A stretch of 64,000 nt of DNA from Crocodylus rhombifer (GCA_038503035.1 JAVSML010001067.1:57723-121722), one strand, 5' to 3'. Shown: positions 34,761 to 46,811, counted from the first letter of the stretch. The notes: generated by a model from the letters alone, not told the origin. Translations and numbers: made by a program.

Positions 34761-37578
34761 TAGCAGCATTAATTGCCATGGCTCTCAGAGCTGTAACAAT
34801 TAATACTGTAGCTGCTTCTCAGCTGCCAAATTTCTAGTTATGGGCAGCCATTTTTCTTGCATAAAATGTGCACCCCAATTTTTACCAGTTAGTTTTGGGG
34901 AGAAAGGTGTTGGTTATATATGAAAAAAGATGGTATTTGTATGAAGTTGTATGAACAAATTAAAAAGGAAAATAAGTATAAATGTTACTTTTGTTTCTAT
35001 TTGAAGGGGTTTTTTTATTTTTGAAAAAAAATTAAATGAAATTTTTTTTTGATTTTTCTTTTCAAGTTTTTATTAAAAATGGAAAAAGCTTAGGAAAAAA
35101 ATCAGCTGTTCTCAGATGACATTTAATTTTTTTTAAGACTATGCAGATATTTTTTCAGTTATAAAATTTTAACTAGCTCTAGTTAACCCTATTTGAATGA
35201 TTTGAAATAGAGTCCATGCCATACCAGAGTGGGTACCTGGATTTTATGAAGAGACAGCAATTGGTTAGGAGTCTTAGGACTATGTCTACTATGCATATGT
35301 ATGTATAACATACAATAATAATTTGCATCATCATGGTACTGTAGTCAAATATTCAACAAAAATTGATTACACCTATAACATCCCTGACAGATTATGGAAT
35401 TTGCTTGTTTGAGTTCAGCAGCAATGACCTTCACCTGATTAGCTTTGTCCTCTACTTGCTGTTACAAGAGGGCAGCTGCATATTATAAATGACTAGGCCT
35501 CAGCTGGCCTAAGGTTGTACATTTTGCATCCCTGATATAGTTCAATTAACTTGATAATGCTGAAACTGACTCCTGGAGTACTGAGACAGTGGGTTGTAAT
35601 TATCCAAGGACACTTTTTAAAAGCATTGAAATGCTTTGGAAGGTTTTCCTAAAGCACTTAGTGCTTGAAGTCAATGGGAATGAGATGCTTTGGAAAAATC
35701 TGGCCAGGCATCTCTCTGTATCTTTGGGTTCCTAAATACCTTTAACAATAGGGTTCCCATGATTTCATAAGAGTTTCACAAGGTAAGCATTTCACCTAGT
35801 ACAGGTACTGCAGCCAAAAAATGTAACATGATTATTTCCCAGGCTAATAATGAACAGTTGATCCATCTTCCAATGTGCTCCTGGAGGTGATAAACTATCC
35901 TGTGATGTGCTGCCAGCCGGAAGACAGATGTAGGGAAGTAATTTGTAACATTAGCATAACTCCAAATGCCAGCCATATGGAACTAATCCAACACCTATTT
36001 ATGCTGAACTGAGGTGACATTTTTTGACCTCTACTACTAGGAACTGTTGTCCCATTATATGTTATAAGCTCATGCTTCCAAAGGATTTTTTTCCACTAAG
36101 ACACAGACAGAGCATGAGCTGCCAGCCACACATTATGTTTGACAAGTAGAGATGTGGTAGCCTCAAAAACGTACCCACCAGGTGATTCTTTTCAAAGCCA
36201 AATTACTCTACTAAGCACAAGCCGTGACTGCAGCCTCACAAGTTTGCAACACAAATTATGCCTGTGATTGTAAAAATTTTCTGTGAGCCTTATGAAACAG
36301 GAAAGGTTCTTATGCAGTTTTTGGAAGATACAGAGATTCCACCTATGTTCCCCACAGTGGCACCCCACAGTTCAGCTTCTTCTGTATCCCCCGCTTAGCT
36401 CAGATAAGCTTTTAATTTTGCCCTTTAAATTCTTCATACAAAATGTCTGAAATAAAAATAAACCTCCAGCTTCAGACACTACTCCCATATTCTGCAAGTC
36501 AGGACGTTGTTCAAGTGACCATGAGCAGTTGTGAAGGGTGCTTTCACAGTTGGTGTAAAGATTTTTTGAAAGCAGACACAAGAGCACAAGTTGTTTTCTT
36601 GCCTTTCTGGTTTAGAAGCCCATAAATTTCTAAATTAGTAGTTTGCATGCTTTCTTGAGTTGGCCTCTGACAAAAGTCTGTTTGCACAGCGGATACAGTT
36701 ATTAATATGTAAATCAAACCATGCACTGTCAAATAACATGCTGAAAGAAGGCTGCGCTCATCTATAAGGACTGCACAGATTAAGAAATTGCCCCTTGTCT
36801 AATTTATTTAACAGCACGAAGTAAAAGTGAAGACTTTTAAATTCAGCAGAAATACTATTGCTAATTATTTACCAGAATCTCTCATTAAGCAGTTGTCTGT
36901 CATTCTAGTGCACAATGTGAACAAAAGAGGATATAATAGCTAATCAAATATGCACTTCATGGAGTTTGTAATCTTCTAATCATATCAAGTATAATCAGAT
37001 GTTCTTTTCTCATAGGAAAAATGGATGGCTGTATCTAGCTATTGCTAATTAATTAGCCTTTTATTGTTTGAAAATAAAGTAAACAATTTCCATATTACAG
37101 TCTTTTCTATAACAAGAAAGTAAATTCAGAACTCCATACTAGAATACATTGCTCAGCGTGGGAAGGCAACTTAGTTTGAATCTCTGTATTTCACTGTATG
37201 ATGCAGCATAATTATCTTCACGGATCAGAACCCTGCCTCATGAACCATATTTGACTCTTCATAATTATGGAATTATTTTTGTAACGATGCTGCATGATTT
37301 GTTGCTTCAAGTGCAGTGTTCAAGAGCATATTTGGTATATCTGATACAAAGATCAGATCAGTTTCCCATAGCCCTCACTAAGTAGGTGGTTAGTCATGAG
37401 TGACTTTCCAGTGAGAAAAATACTAAGACTATCTTTTTTTGTCCAAATTGCACCCAATGCATAATCTGAATAGTAATTTCTTCTTAGTGAGAAAAAAGTT
37501 TTTCCAATTTGAAGTTGAATTCTAAAGGCTTTGGGATTTCACTTTGTCACTTCTTCTGGTAGTTCATACCATTAGCTA
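34761..37578. other. No recognised gene or repeat
   Basis: AT-rich sequence with several T/A runs at about 35000-35160. No motif-bearing frame. Confidence 0.5.
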
Positions 37579-37878
37579 CAGTGGCGATGCATAGCGGGGA
37601 CATGAGGGTGCATGTGCACACCCTGAGAGGGCTGGTGCACTCCCTGACAGCCAGTACTCCCCACTTAGGCAGCAGGCAGTGGGGGCAGGTGGGAGCAACA
37701 GCCCCTGCAAGCACCAACCAGGAAGTGGGGGCACCAGCAGAAGCACCTCTGGGTCCCCCGCTTGCACTTCCGGGTTGGTACAATTGGCCGCGGGGGGGCA
37801 GACCCCCCTCCCTGGTCACTAACTGGCTGCTGTGGGGGCACATACCCCCCCCGACTCAGGTGGCACCACTTGCACATG
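37579..37878. mobile_element. Possible hAT-type MITE, about 300 bp
   Basis: CAGTGGCGATGCATAG starts a GC-rich island standing out from AT-rich flanks. The 8-bp flanks ATTAGCTA (37571-37578) and ATTGACTA (37879-37886) match at 6 of 8. The right end GGCACCACTTGCACATG is not a good complement of the left end, so the call is weak. ORFs of about 100 codons inside reflect composition. Confidence 0.35.
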
Positions 37879-39379
37879 ATTGACTATACTTAGGCAGAAG
37901 GTATTCAAGTATATACTGCCACCAAAACGTATATGCTGATAGACACCAGAATTTGTTGCCGTTATTCTGCCATTAGAATTGAGGAAACATAAAACAAAAT
38001 TAATCGGGGACAATATATATATTGGCCATTGCATAATAAATATGACATTCTACAAGTATAATTTCTCATTTATGTTATGCAAAAATATTACCCGTTTTGG
38101 TATTAAGCCAGGTAGTTTGTGGGTTCTTGTTGTCTGCTTTTCCCCTGGGCTCTTTTGGCCAGAATCAAAGCACATGAGAGGAGTGTTCTTTGGCAACTGT
38201 TCTGTACAAGTCAGGCACCGCTTCTGAGGTTCCTCTGTTTGATTTGGGGCATCCTGGCATCTACATATATTAGGTAGCCTTAACAGTATTCTGCACATCC
38301 TTCTTGTGTGGCTCAGTGCTTATCTTAGCTCAGCATTTCTTTCAGTTAATTAAAAGGCTAGTAATTTCCCCATACTGGACTCTAGAGGAATGGTGTCAAG
38401 ACAGGTCTAACAATGGTTTTTAAAGTATTAAGATGTTCTGTTCAGAGACAGAATGTTAATTAGGCTCCTCATTCTCTGTGCTAGTTAAAAATTGCATTAT
38501 CCTTTTTGCTGAAATCTCTCTTGACCTGCCAGTGAGGTTCTGCATGCTCAGCCTTGCGGATCCAAACCTTCGTCTTACTTCTGTTACACCTGGGACAAGG
38601 GCTGTTCCTTTGTGCATCTAGATAACTCGTATTGACTTAAGGTACAATAGGGTTTTGAAAGCTCCTTAGGAGACTTTTGACACTCCCACATTAATGCCTC
38701 TCTCTTATATATGACCAGATGGGTCCAGACGGGGTGTGGTATCATGGTTGCACTCTCCTTTGACTGTGCTGCATGTGAGCTCCTGAAACAGCGTCTGGCC
38801 CTGCTATGGCTTCAGATCCCCAGGAATGAGTACTACCACCGCTGCTCATCCTATCCTTTCCCCTATTGCTGAATTCAGTTGGGAGGGGAGGGAAGGGAAG
38901 GGAAGGGAAGGGCAGACAGCAGCAAGGCTCCCCTCCTGGGCTCTGGAGTCATGCAAAAGCATGAGTCATAAGATGAATAAGAAACTATAGTATTAAAAAA
39001 ACATTCTGACCTTTTGTGCTCTTCCTGAGTTTTTTGCAACAAAAGACCTGCTCTAAAAACAAAGCTGACATTTTATGAAGGGTGCCTTGAGCCTAAAAAG
39101 GCAGAGAACCTCTAACCTATATATTCAGGACCTGCTTAATGAACACCTGCCACAGTAACAAGGGCTGCCATCTTCAGTGTGTAACCCAGGCAGTACTCCA
39201 AGAGGTACCACCTCTCCAATTGAAGGGATCAAAGTAGGTGTGCAAGCACTGTGGGAAGTGTAGGGACTCTCCTCCCTAATAGAGCAGAGCCAGACCGCCA
39301 ATGAGAACTTAACCATATACTTTTTAATACTGGGAACATAACAGGCATAAAATCAGAGGGTATAGTGAACAATACAATG
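37879..39379. other. No recognised gene; short GGGAA repeat
   Basis: It holds a (GGGAA)n microsatellite at about 38881-38911. The right part (from about 39180) may include the R/U5 portion of LTR-like unit A on the minus strand, where an ATTAAA-like signal lies near 39326, but the other copy does not extend that far. Confidence 0.45.
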
Positions 39380-39618
39380 CCTCAAGGGGGCAGGATTCAA
39401 CAAAAGGTTAGACACTTACAATCACTGACAAGACAGGGTTAACAAAATATAAAACACAAACAGCAGAACAAACAATATGGGTTGGTGAAATACACAAAGG
39501 GCACAAAATATTAAGTGACAAGGAAATATAGGGCCTTGGTACCTGGAGGGGGAGAAACCACAATGGCCCCTTTCCACTGCAAGATTTGCTGCTTGTTATC
39601 TCACTCACCCCAAGTCAC

Positions 39619-39682
39619 CTCAGCTGGGACTTGAATCCAGATCTCCCACGAAGTAGGCACGAACACTGCCACACAGCCACCA
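39619..39682 (-). other. tRNA-like Pol III promoter segment in unit A
   Basis: On the minus strand TGGTGGCTGTGTGGCAGTG resembles an A box and GGATTCAAGTCCCAG a B box, with about 30 bp between, as in a tRNA or tRNA-derived SINE head. It does not fold as a complete tRNA. The same segment is present in copy B at 53019-53080, so it is an integral part of the unit. Confidence 0.55.
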
Positions 39683-39704
39683 GGGGTGGCACTGCTCCAG
39701 CCTG

Positions 39705-39931
39705 CTAGGGGTCATGACCTTCCTGGAGCCCCAGCCTCACCTTGAGCTGCCCAGCCTCTGACTGGAGGAGCTGGAAGCAGAGCTGGGAACCCCTCAGGTC
39801 ACTGCTCAGATCCTTGCTGGAGCAGAGGGGAACCTCTCCTGCTGGCTGCAGGCTCTCCTTGGGGATCCTGGAGCCCAGTGGGGAGCCTTGCCTGCTGGCT
39901 GCACGCCATGCTGCTGAGGGTCCCACTGCTG
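39705..39931 (-). other. Short open frame shared by both LTR-like units (copy A)
   Basis: From an ATG at about 39931 the minus strand stays open for about 75 codons and includes GSPLGSRIPKE, SSKDLSSDLRG and QLCFQLLQ. Copy B (52759-52941) keeps the same frame with GSPLGSRMPYE, SSKDLSSNLRG and QLCFQFLQ. The frame lies downstream of the TATA box, where a leader would be transcribed. No known protein family is recognised. Preservation in two copies could reflect recent common ancestry rather than selection. Confidence 0.35.
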
Positions 39932-40051
39932 CCTGCATGGCCTGCTCTTTCAGGATCTTCCCAGGCACTGCTCCTGCCCTGTTGGCTCAGCTCTCAGACA
40001 CTCCTTCCTTGTTGTCCCTCACTAGTCTCTCCCCTACATCATCCCACGCTG

Positions 40052-40131
40052 CCCCTTTTATCCCACTCCAGGTGACCCAAGGGGCCAATCGGGACATGGG
40101 GCGGGGGGGTAAGTCTCTGGGGCCTGATTGG
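40052..40131 (-). promoter_or_regulatory. CCAAT/TATA promoter of LTR-like unit A
   Basis: On the minus strand, CCAAT-type motifs (CACCAATCAGG near 40123-40131 and GATTGGCCCC near 40081-40090 in the inverse orientation) precede GGGATAAAAGGGGC (40052-40064), a TATA-like box. Spacing of the nearest CCAAT to TATA is about 25-30 bp. Copy B has the same arrangement. Confidence 0.6.
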
Positions 40132-40280
40132 TGAGGAAAGGGAATCCCAAGTCCTCCAATCATCTTTCACCCCTTCAAAACCCCTGGGCCAAATCATTAC
40201 CAGATTGGTGAGGAAAGGGAATCCCAAATCCTCCAATCATCTTTTGCCCTTTTGAAACCCCATGGGCAGGTCACTGCCAG
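40127..40280 (-). repeat. Two 77-bp tandem units upstream of the promoter
   Basis: ATTGGTGAGGAAAGGGAATC starts at 40127 and again at 40204, and the following sequence matches through CATGGGCAGGTCACTGCC-like text. Each unit carries CCAAT and GATGATTGGAGGA on the minus strand. Copy B has only one unit. Such duplications in U3 are commonly enhancer repeats. Confidence 0.88.
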
Positions 40281-40293
40281 CCAGCCCATCACA

Positions 40294-40969
40294 AGTACGA
40301 AATGTGAAAAGAATATCATTATAAAATAACATTTGGTGGAAGAAGTGAGCAGCCACAAGTCAACATTTAACACATTTGTCCATTAAGTATTATAGGCAAT
40401 TACCCTTTAAGGGCCTGAATTCATCCTCACCCACATTGACAAACATCAAGTACAATAGGAGGAAGTTTCTAGCTCTAACTGTTCTCATTCTTTTATTGTT
40501 ACAGACAACAACCAAAAGGTTTCTATTTACAAAATGTGTTATTTATATTTAAGACAAATCCTCTACCATATTTACCACTGCTTAAATTCTAAAATATATA
40601 AAAAGCTGCATATTTTAATGAATAATTAAAATATTTTCCTTATCCCCTGGGATGACTGGATTTTTTCCAGCATTGACATCTTCTCACACACATGGTTGTA
40701 CTGCTTTGTTGGAAATTATTGAATTGTTCATTTGTTTAAAGCCTCCAGATTTTAGTACCATATGTCCATTATAGTATCTGAAAAAAACTTTGCTAAGTTC
40801 CTCTTCTCCATCTACCATGTCATTTCAGTTACTTCCAGAAAGACCATGAATCCTGTTCATTAAACATTTCCATGAGAGACAAAGTATTAATATTGATCCC
40901 ATTACTAGATAAACACCAGTTCCAACCCAAAAGACTAGAAAGGCAGGCTTCTTTCCTACTTCTGGATTC
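40294..40969. other. No recognised gene or repeat
   Basis: AT-rich flank of LTR-like unit A with no motif-bearing frame. Confidence 0.5.
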
Positions 40970-41725
40970 TTACAAATGGGGTTGGGTCAGACATTGCTCT
41001 TGGGTCCAACTGGGCAAACACTCTGTGGGCGTGTCTACATGTGTCCCTATGGCACTGTTGTTACTGGACTGCACCGTGTGGGACTGGGCCCAGGTTGCGG
41101 GGGGCTGGGTGATGCCAGATCCAGGGCAGGGGCCCAAGCCAGGGGCTCCTGGCTGGTGGAGGTGCCGCAGAGCCTCCTCCCAGGCCCAGGCATGTGGGGC
41201 AAGGGTCAGGGGCTGGGCAGCAGGCAGCACAAACGCAACCAGCAGGGCCAGGACGGCATCCAATACCTGGTGGTCATTGTCCGTGGCCTGCGCTACCCAG
41301 TTGAGGATGGCATTTTGCTCCCACAGCACCTGGAGCCACTTGCGCTTCAATGCCAGGAGCTCAGCCCAGAACTCCAAATCAGTCCAAATCGGGCTCCCAG
41401 ACACCTGGGATGAGGAGATGCCCATGTCCCGACCATCACCACAGGGGGCCTCTCTGGGGAAGTACCCCAGGATCAGTCCCCCCGTGTGCCTGCGCTGTGC
41501 CTCAAGCATGCCCCTGCTGCACATGTCATAAGCAGTGTGCAAGGAGCTGTTTGCCCAACCCACTATACCCTGCTGCTGCTGGTTGCCATGGTGCCCTGGG
41601 CACACCTGCCCACCTGGTACAGGACCCTGAGCTAGGACAACACAGGGGGCAGGCCCAGGCTGTGCTACACATCCCTGCCACCCCTCCACCCCCACCCCCG
41701 GAGCCAAGAAGGACATCACTGACAC
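40970..41725 (-). pseudogene. 251-codon open frame, unidentified, in GC-rich block
   Basis: A minus-strand frame without stops. The middle part, with WTDLEFWAELLALKRKW and LWEQNAILNWVAQATDNDH, looks like real protein sequence (regular Trp/Leu spacing), whereas both ends look random. It lies downstream, in the same direction, of the Myb-like remnant at 42320-42585 and could be a C-terminal part or second gene of the same element. Overlapping frames on the opposite strand suggest that GC composition helps keep it open. I do not recognise the family, and the true start is unclear. Confidence 0.35.
41027..41060. mobile_element. MITE-type terminal repeat (GGGCGTGTCTACATGTG)
   Basis: The 17-bp sequence matches the ends at 5359 (GGGCACATCTACATGTG) and 46476 (GGGCATGTCTACACAAG). 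It lies at the left border of the GC-rich block that continues to about 42990. A matching right end was not found. Confidence 0.4.
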
Positions 41726-42319
41726 ATTTCTCAGTGTGTGAGAGGCCTATGGCTGCCTAGCTGTGGGGGTATGGGCTGCTCAGTAAAGTTTGACACTGTT
41801 TCCCACCTCCCTGCCTGCTGTGAGGGGTGAACCTGGGGCCAGAGAAGTATGGGTGGGCTAGGTGGTTAGGGAGGGCAGGGGACAGGGACAGGGGTCAGAG
41901 CCAAGGTAGAAAAAGCCCTCCCCACATGTGGGCCTTACCATGTGGCTGGGGTTGGTGTGGCTGGTGGCTCTGCTTGGACCTGGCTGGTGCTGATGGAAGG
42001 AAGGAGAGCACCATGCAGGCACCTGGCAGGACCCCCCCCCCCGGGGAGGAGTGGGCACTGCTGGCAGCCGGCGGTGTCATGGCTGGCTGCACCTTGTGTC
42101 TGGGCCTGGGGCTGCAGAGGAAGGTGAGGAAGGCACTGGCCAGGGCTTCCCAAGCTGCTGGTGGAAACTGCAGCTAGGGAGCTCAGCAGGATAGGGCACT
42201 CCACACCTAAGGCACCCTCCTCCGGTGGCATGTCACCAGAGGTGCCACACTGAGGCAGGAGCTCAGGCAGGCCACCCATCCTGCTGAAGACAGCATGGCT
42301 GCAGCCTGGATTCTAGGGA

Positions 42320-42585
42320 GCCAGGATGGCCATCAGTTGTTGTATAAAGAGCACGGCCTTATGGGCACAGCTGAACTGATGATTGTGGTCAATCATGCCG
42401 ACCCACTGTGCCCACAAGACTTTGACCTTTATGTAGTTGTGCCTGCACTCCTGCATGCAGCCGACAGGGCCTCATAGATGTGAGTGCTGGAGTGCCCATT
42501 CCACTCGAATTGGTGCTACACTTGCCCCACAGCACCATGAAGTCGCCAGTCTCCTCCTTGTTCCAGTTGGAGCCCCAGGTGGAGG
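42320..42585 (-). pseudogene. Myb/SANT-like DNA-binding domain remnant
   Basis: On the minus strand, three frames together give the layout of a transposon- or host-type Myb/SANT-like trihelix domain: WNKEETGDFMVLWG (first helix, about 42575-42530), HIYEALSAACRSAG (about 42490-42450), and ECRHNYIKVKVLWAQW..IDHNHQFS (about 42450-42375), the position of the usual QCR.KIK.L....K..D.N block. Each block is in a different frame, so at least two indels have broken it. Such domains occur in PIF/Harbinger accessory proteins and MSANTD-type proteins. Long proline/glutamine-rich frames continue upstream to 42929. Confidence 0.55.
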
Positions 42586-42990
42586 GCATGGGTGTGGGCA
42601 CAGATGTGAGCATAGGGCTGAGTGAGGAGGATGCCATGGTAGGTCCTGTGCCAGCTCTCTGGGCCCCCACGTAGCTGTCCCTGGGTTACCAGCTCTAGAC
42701 AGATGCCTGCACTGCCCAGTGCAGGGGCACAGTGCGTGACTGGGAGCTGCATGGCAGAGCCAATACCCTGCAGCACCTGAAGGTGCAGGGCAGGTTGCTG
42801 GGGGTGTGGTACAAGCAGGTGGTGCTGGCTGTGCTGGCCAGAAGCTGCCTGCAGCTGGGCCTGGGGGCTGACAGGCCTGGCTGGAGGCTGCAGCACCTGT
42901 AGCACCCTGCTGGCCTCAGTGGCACTCACTGTTCTGGCAGCTGTGCTTCAATAAGGTGCCAAGCAGCAGCAGTGCTGGGGTACAGGCAGG

Positions 42991-44054
42991 TAGGCACTTA
43001 AGTTCTCTGATACTTGGGACGAGGAGTTTGCACACCTTACCTTAGGCACAATTTCATCCTTTCCCTTGCTATTATTCAGCAGTCTGGCCACTGCTTACTC
43101 ACCTGAGGTACATCCTCAAAGATAATGAGGTTCTTTAGAGTTCTCACTACGAAAGGTGCTAATATCAGATCAACTTTTGGTGAAACAAAATGGAATTCAG
43201 CACTCATGCCTTTCAGGTCATCTCCAGGATTAATTGATTAATATCAGAACATTTCTTAGCTACGTTTTTGTATTTTCTGGCCTTTAACTGAAGTAACTTC
43301 TATAAATGTGAATGGATGCCATGCTGCCATTGTTCCACATTGTAGCGCAATAATATGGCCATGGTAGTTAATAACTAATGACAAAGATTGGGTGGACCAT
43401 TCCAGAAAGGTAGGATTCATAAACTAACTAAAAAAAGGCAAGGTCACTTCAAAGAAGTCATTAAGTCGTTTTTGGCTTTTATGAGTCTTCTCTGGATCCT
43501 AAGGCATCCATACAGGAAACTAATAAAGGAATCTGTAGACTAAATTCACACGTAAAAATAACACACTTGAATGATTTTAATCTACCAACACTATGCAAGT
43601 ACAGTTCTACAATTATCACATTGTCAACCTCCCAAATTAAAAGTCAGAGCTATTTTATTTCTGTGTCATGCACCTGGCTTACAGAAAAGAAAATTCTGTT
43701 CTTTATCTGAAATATATTTTGATTGTTCTTTGCACTGAAGTTTGGCAACTCTAAGCTGCATGGGTTGGAAAAGTTCATTTTGTTCATTTTGCTGTAGCAC
43801 TTTTTTTCTTCTTATAGCTGGTGATTCTGCTCTGAATGAAATAGACTCACCACTATTTGATATGGTCATGTACTTTTATAAAAGACAATGAAATTTAATG
43901 CACAAAATACTCTGGGTCAGATCTGCAAATCAATGCAGTTCTAACAATGGAGATTTCATGGTTTTAAATCAAGATTGGAGGGGGGGGTCTAAAAGATGCT
44001 TGAGTTCAAACAGGAATTAATCTGGGGACATCTAGGATCTATGTTTTATACAGA
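42991..44054. other. No recognised gene or repeat
   Basis: AT-rich sequence between the GC-rich Myb block and a hAT MITE. Confidence 0.5.
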
Positions 44055-44329
44055 CAGTCAGATAAGGTTCTTAATTTTTTTAGACTCAGGGCACTCTTTG
44101 CTAGACTTGATGCACCCCTCAGAAAATGCCAGCTCTTAGGTTTCACTCATTTGTGAGAAGAAAACCTGGAAGTCAGAAAGACCACAACTGTTCAGAATGT
44201 TTTTGATATTGGGGATTCTTGATGGAAATCTTTGGGTTTATCATATAAATCATGTGCATGTGCTAATATTGCACAGCACCCTACCACGCCCTTGCAAAGA
44301 TCTCCTAGCACACTGGTTGAGAATCACTG
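44055..44329. mobile_element. hAT-type MITE, about 275 bp
   Basis: The right end CACTGGTTGAGAATCACTG (to 44329) and interior AGAAAATGCCAGCTCTTAG match the family seen at 32815-33063. The left end is eroded (CAGTCAGATAAGGTTCTTAA), so its exact start and target duplication are uncertain. Confidence 0.68.
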
Positions 44330-46475
44330 GATTAGATTATCACAATGCCCCCTTTTGTCTTTAGAATCTAGGAATAATGTACACCAGCTGAAGATCATGT
44401 CTCTAGGTCTAATTTTAAAACTTTGTTTTAAACCATAGCATGAAAAAAATACTGATATTACTAGTGACTTTATTCATCTTTCCAAGATTCTTTTCAGTGC
44501 TGGCTCCAAAGACCTACAAGGTGTGGTCCTATTCCCCGCACGGTATTCAACATTTCTGAGTAAATATTGAGAGTGTGAAAGACACAGTGAAATGAAATGC
44601 CAGCTATGTAAGGGTGACAAATCTCTTAAATCAAAGGTAAACAGCTCCATCTGCAGTTATTCCAGCATCTTGCAGAGGGTTGTAAGCTAAGGTTGAATTC
44701 AGGCAATCTTGAAATATTGATACAGAGTGGACAACCTGCTGGAAAAATATCTCTCCCCTACCATCCCTTTGAGGGCATCTGTCCTCATATTAAACCAGTG
44801 CAAATCTTCTCACAGGAATGTACTGTGGTTAAATTCTCCTTTGAGAGATAAGAGTTTCTCTCCGTTTCTCCTTGAGAAGTTTTTCAGATCCAGGGTGGAA
44901 TTTCTAGTGAAAGACCCAAACTAGAGGAGTATGTGGGAACTGTTCTACTTTGCAAAATTAAGTCACTATTCGGTGCAAAGCATAGTTTGTTTCTTTGACT
45001 TAGCTTTCCTTCAATAAGTTTTACAAACACACACACACACATGTGCACCCACAGAGAGTACAGCTCCTGCCAACAAACTAATCAGAGATCTGCTTGGAAA
45101 AGATGTCTAGCACCCTTTTTGGGGAAAGGAGCTTTGTGCTTACCATCTGGGTTCCTCTGTGCACACTTGGGATGACCTTTTGTTTTCATTCCATCTGAGG
45201 AACGAAACAAACCATCATTTTTCAAAGTAACACATCTGATAATGCCGGCAGAGTTGGGTAGCAGCTGTGCTGGGAGCCTGGGAACTGAGTCCTAAAAGTG
45301 TCCATGCTCTCAATTCTATGGCAGAAAGCTTGGAAGCCCTGAGAGCCCCTTAGTGTTTCCTTTTAAAGCCTGAATAATTTCTAGTCAGCTCCCTTTCCCA
45401 TCTAAAGGATAATCTACAATACAGCCTGCCTGAAGGAGGGGGTCCCCCCAAGGCTTGTAGGCTCTTTGCCATAGTATTGCAGCAGAAAACTGTGAGTGTC
45501 AGAGATTTCTGTCTCTGCCATAGATTATTATGCTTTGAGTCTTGGTCCCCAACTCAGTTATGGTTCACAGAAATTACACATAACACTGTTGGGGTCTTCC
45601 AGGATCTCTCTTTTCTTGGCTTACTCCTCTAAAAAATAGTGATATTTAACTCAGAGGTGATTTGGTTTTATCAGAGACAGTGGCCAGTATGGTATGCTAG
45701 GGAGAAGATACAATTATTTATACTTGTAAACTTAGGGCCAAGGAACTTGTAGCAAGGCCAGAAATAAGGCCCAGGAGTCCTGAATCTTTGTCCCAAAGCA
45801 CTAGCTGCTGAAATAATACTCCTTCCCAATGTGGTTGGTAGTGATTTCTCATTCTTATACATTTTCATATTTTTAAATAACAGCAGCTTTAACCCATGCA
45901 GTGTACCAGATGCTGTCTGAAGATATAAAGTGCTTGAATTTCTCACATGAAAGTTACTGAAGTGGAGAAACTTCATAATTCAAAAAACAGCTGAACCAAT
46001 ATTGGTAAAACAAGGGGCACATCTGGGCTGGCCACCTGTATGCAACCTGATGTAGTTAATTATGCTTATTATTTGACAATGGGACAGATTTGCAAAGGTA
46101 TCTAAGGATGTGGACAGACCTACTGGGATTTCCAGAAGTGGCAAGATGCCAAACATCATTGATTTTAAAAAGCAGTTCATTGTCCATTAAGTGCTTTTGA
46201 CAATCTGCATTTGTAGGTGCATAAGGCTCATTGAAGGCCAGATATTTTTAGTGCTTATATATGACTTTCACTTGCAGATCTAAGGAGCTTAGTCTCACTA
46301 CAGTACAAACTGTGGATGAGCTTACATCCACTTCTCACGGTAGGTCAAACTTAGCCCTTTAAATTCCTGCCTGCTGTTAATGCAGATTCCAGAGCCATGC
46401 TACCATGTCATCAGAACAATATACTGGACTTCAGAACCTTCAGTGCTAGTTTTCCTTTGCGAATCAAGTCACTTT
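44330..46475. other. No recognised gene; short CA repeat
   Basis: It contains a short (CA)n run at about 45028-45041. No convincing frame or transposon end. Confidence 0.5.
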
Positions 46476-46671
46476 GGGCATGTCTACACAAGGCACTTAC
46501 TATGGAGTTGCCTAATTAGCTCTGCAGTAAACATCTTGCTTCTACATGTGTGGCCCTATTAGGCCTCAGGAAACTTATAAACTCTGCAGCAGGTTAGTAT
46601 TTGTAAATACAAATACTATCCTGCTTTGGAGGTTTTTTTGTATGCAGCAATGCACATGTAGTTGCTGACCC
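46476..46671. mobile_element. MITE-like unit with GGGCATGTCTACA end
   Basis: GGGCATGTCTACACAAGG starts the unit. The end near 46671 (complement GGGTCAGCAACTACATGTGC) is an imperfect partner. A perfect 24-bp palindrome (11-bp arms TAGTATTTGTA around AA) lies at 46595-46618 near its centre. No target duplication is clear. Confidence 0.4.
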
Positions 46672-46811
46672 AGCTGGCTGGGACACAACGATGCTTCAGT
46701 GCAAGGACTGCCTGCCAGCTAGCCCTTACACAGAACCTGGGTTGGTGCTATGACTAAATTATCTTCCTATGGGTTCAGAGGCAGGATTTTGAGCTGTGCT
46801 CTGGGCTTGAG

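Larger units (their letters stand above)
39380..40293 (-). mobile_element. LTR-like unit, copy A
   Basis: Read on the minus strand, it starts TGTGATGGGCTGGCTGG at 40293 and matches copy B (51432-53300) over its whole length: a CCAAT/TATA promoter region, a leader with a shared short open frame, a tRNA-like segment, and a T-rich end (ATTGTTTGTTCTGCTGTT). The TG start, the promoter layout and a 77-bp tandem duplication just upstream of the promoter fit a retroviral-type U3. Against a plain LTR, homology between the copies fades near 39400 and neither a CA end nor a target duplication is clear. No retroviral proteins are adjacent. Confidence 0.62.

Noticed and set aside
39192..40298. AGTAC on both sides of LTR-like unit A as a target duplication
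   Set aside because: The left boundary it implies does not begin with TG as an LTR end should, and copy B gives no support for that limit.
41350..42177. Plus-strand frames in the GC-rich block
   Set aside because: Overlap the more protein-like minus-strand frames and have low-complexity composition.
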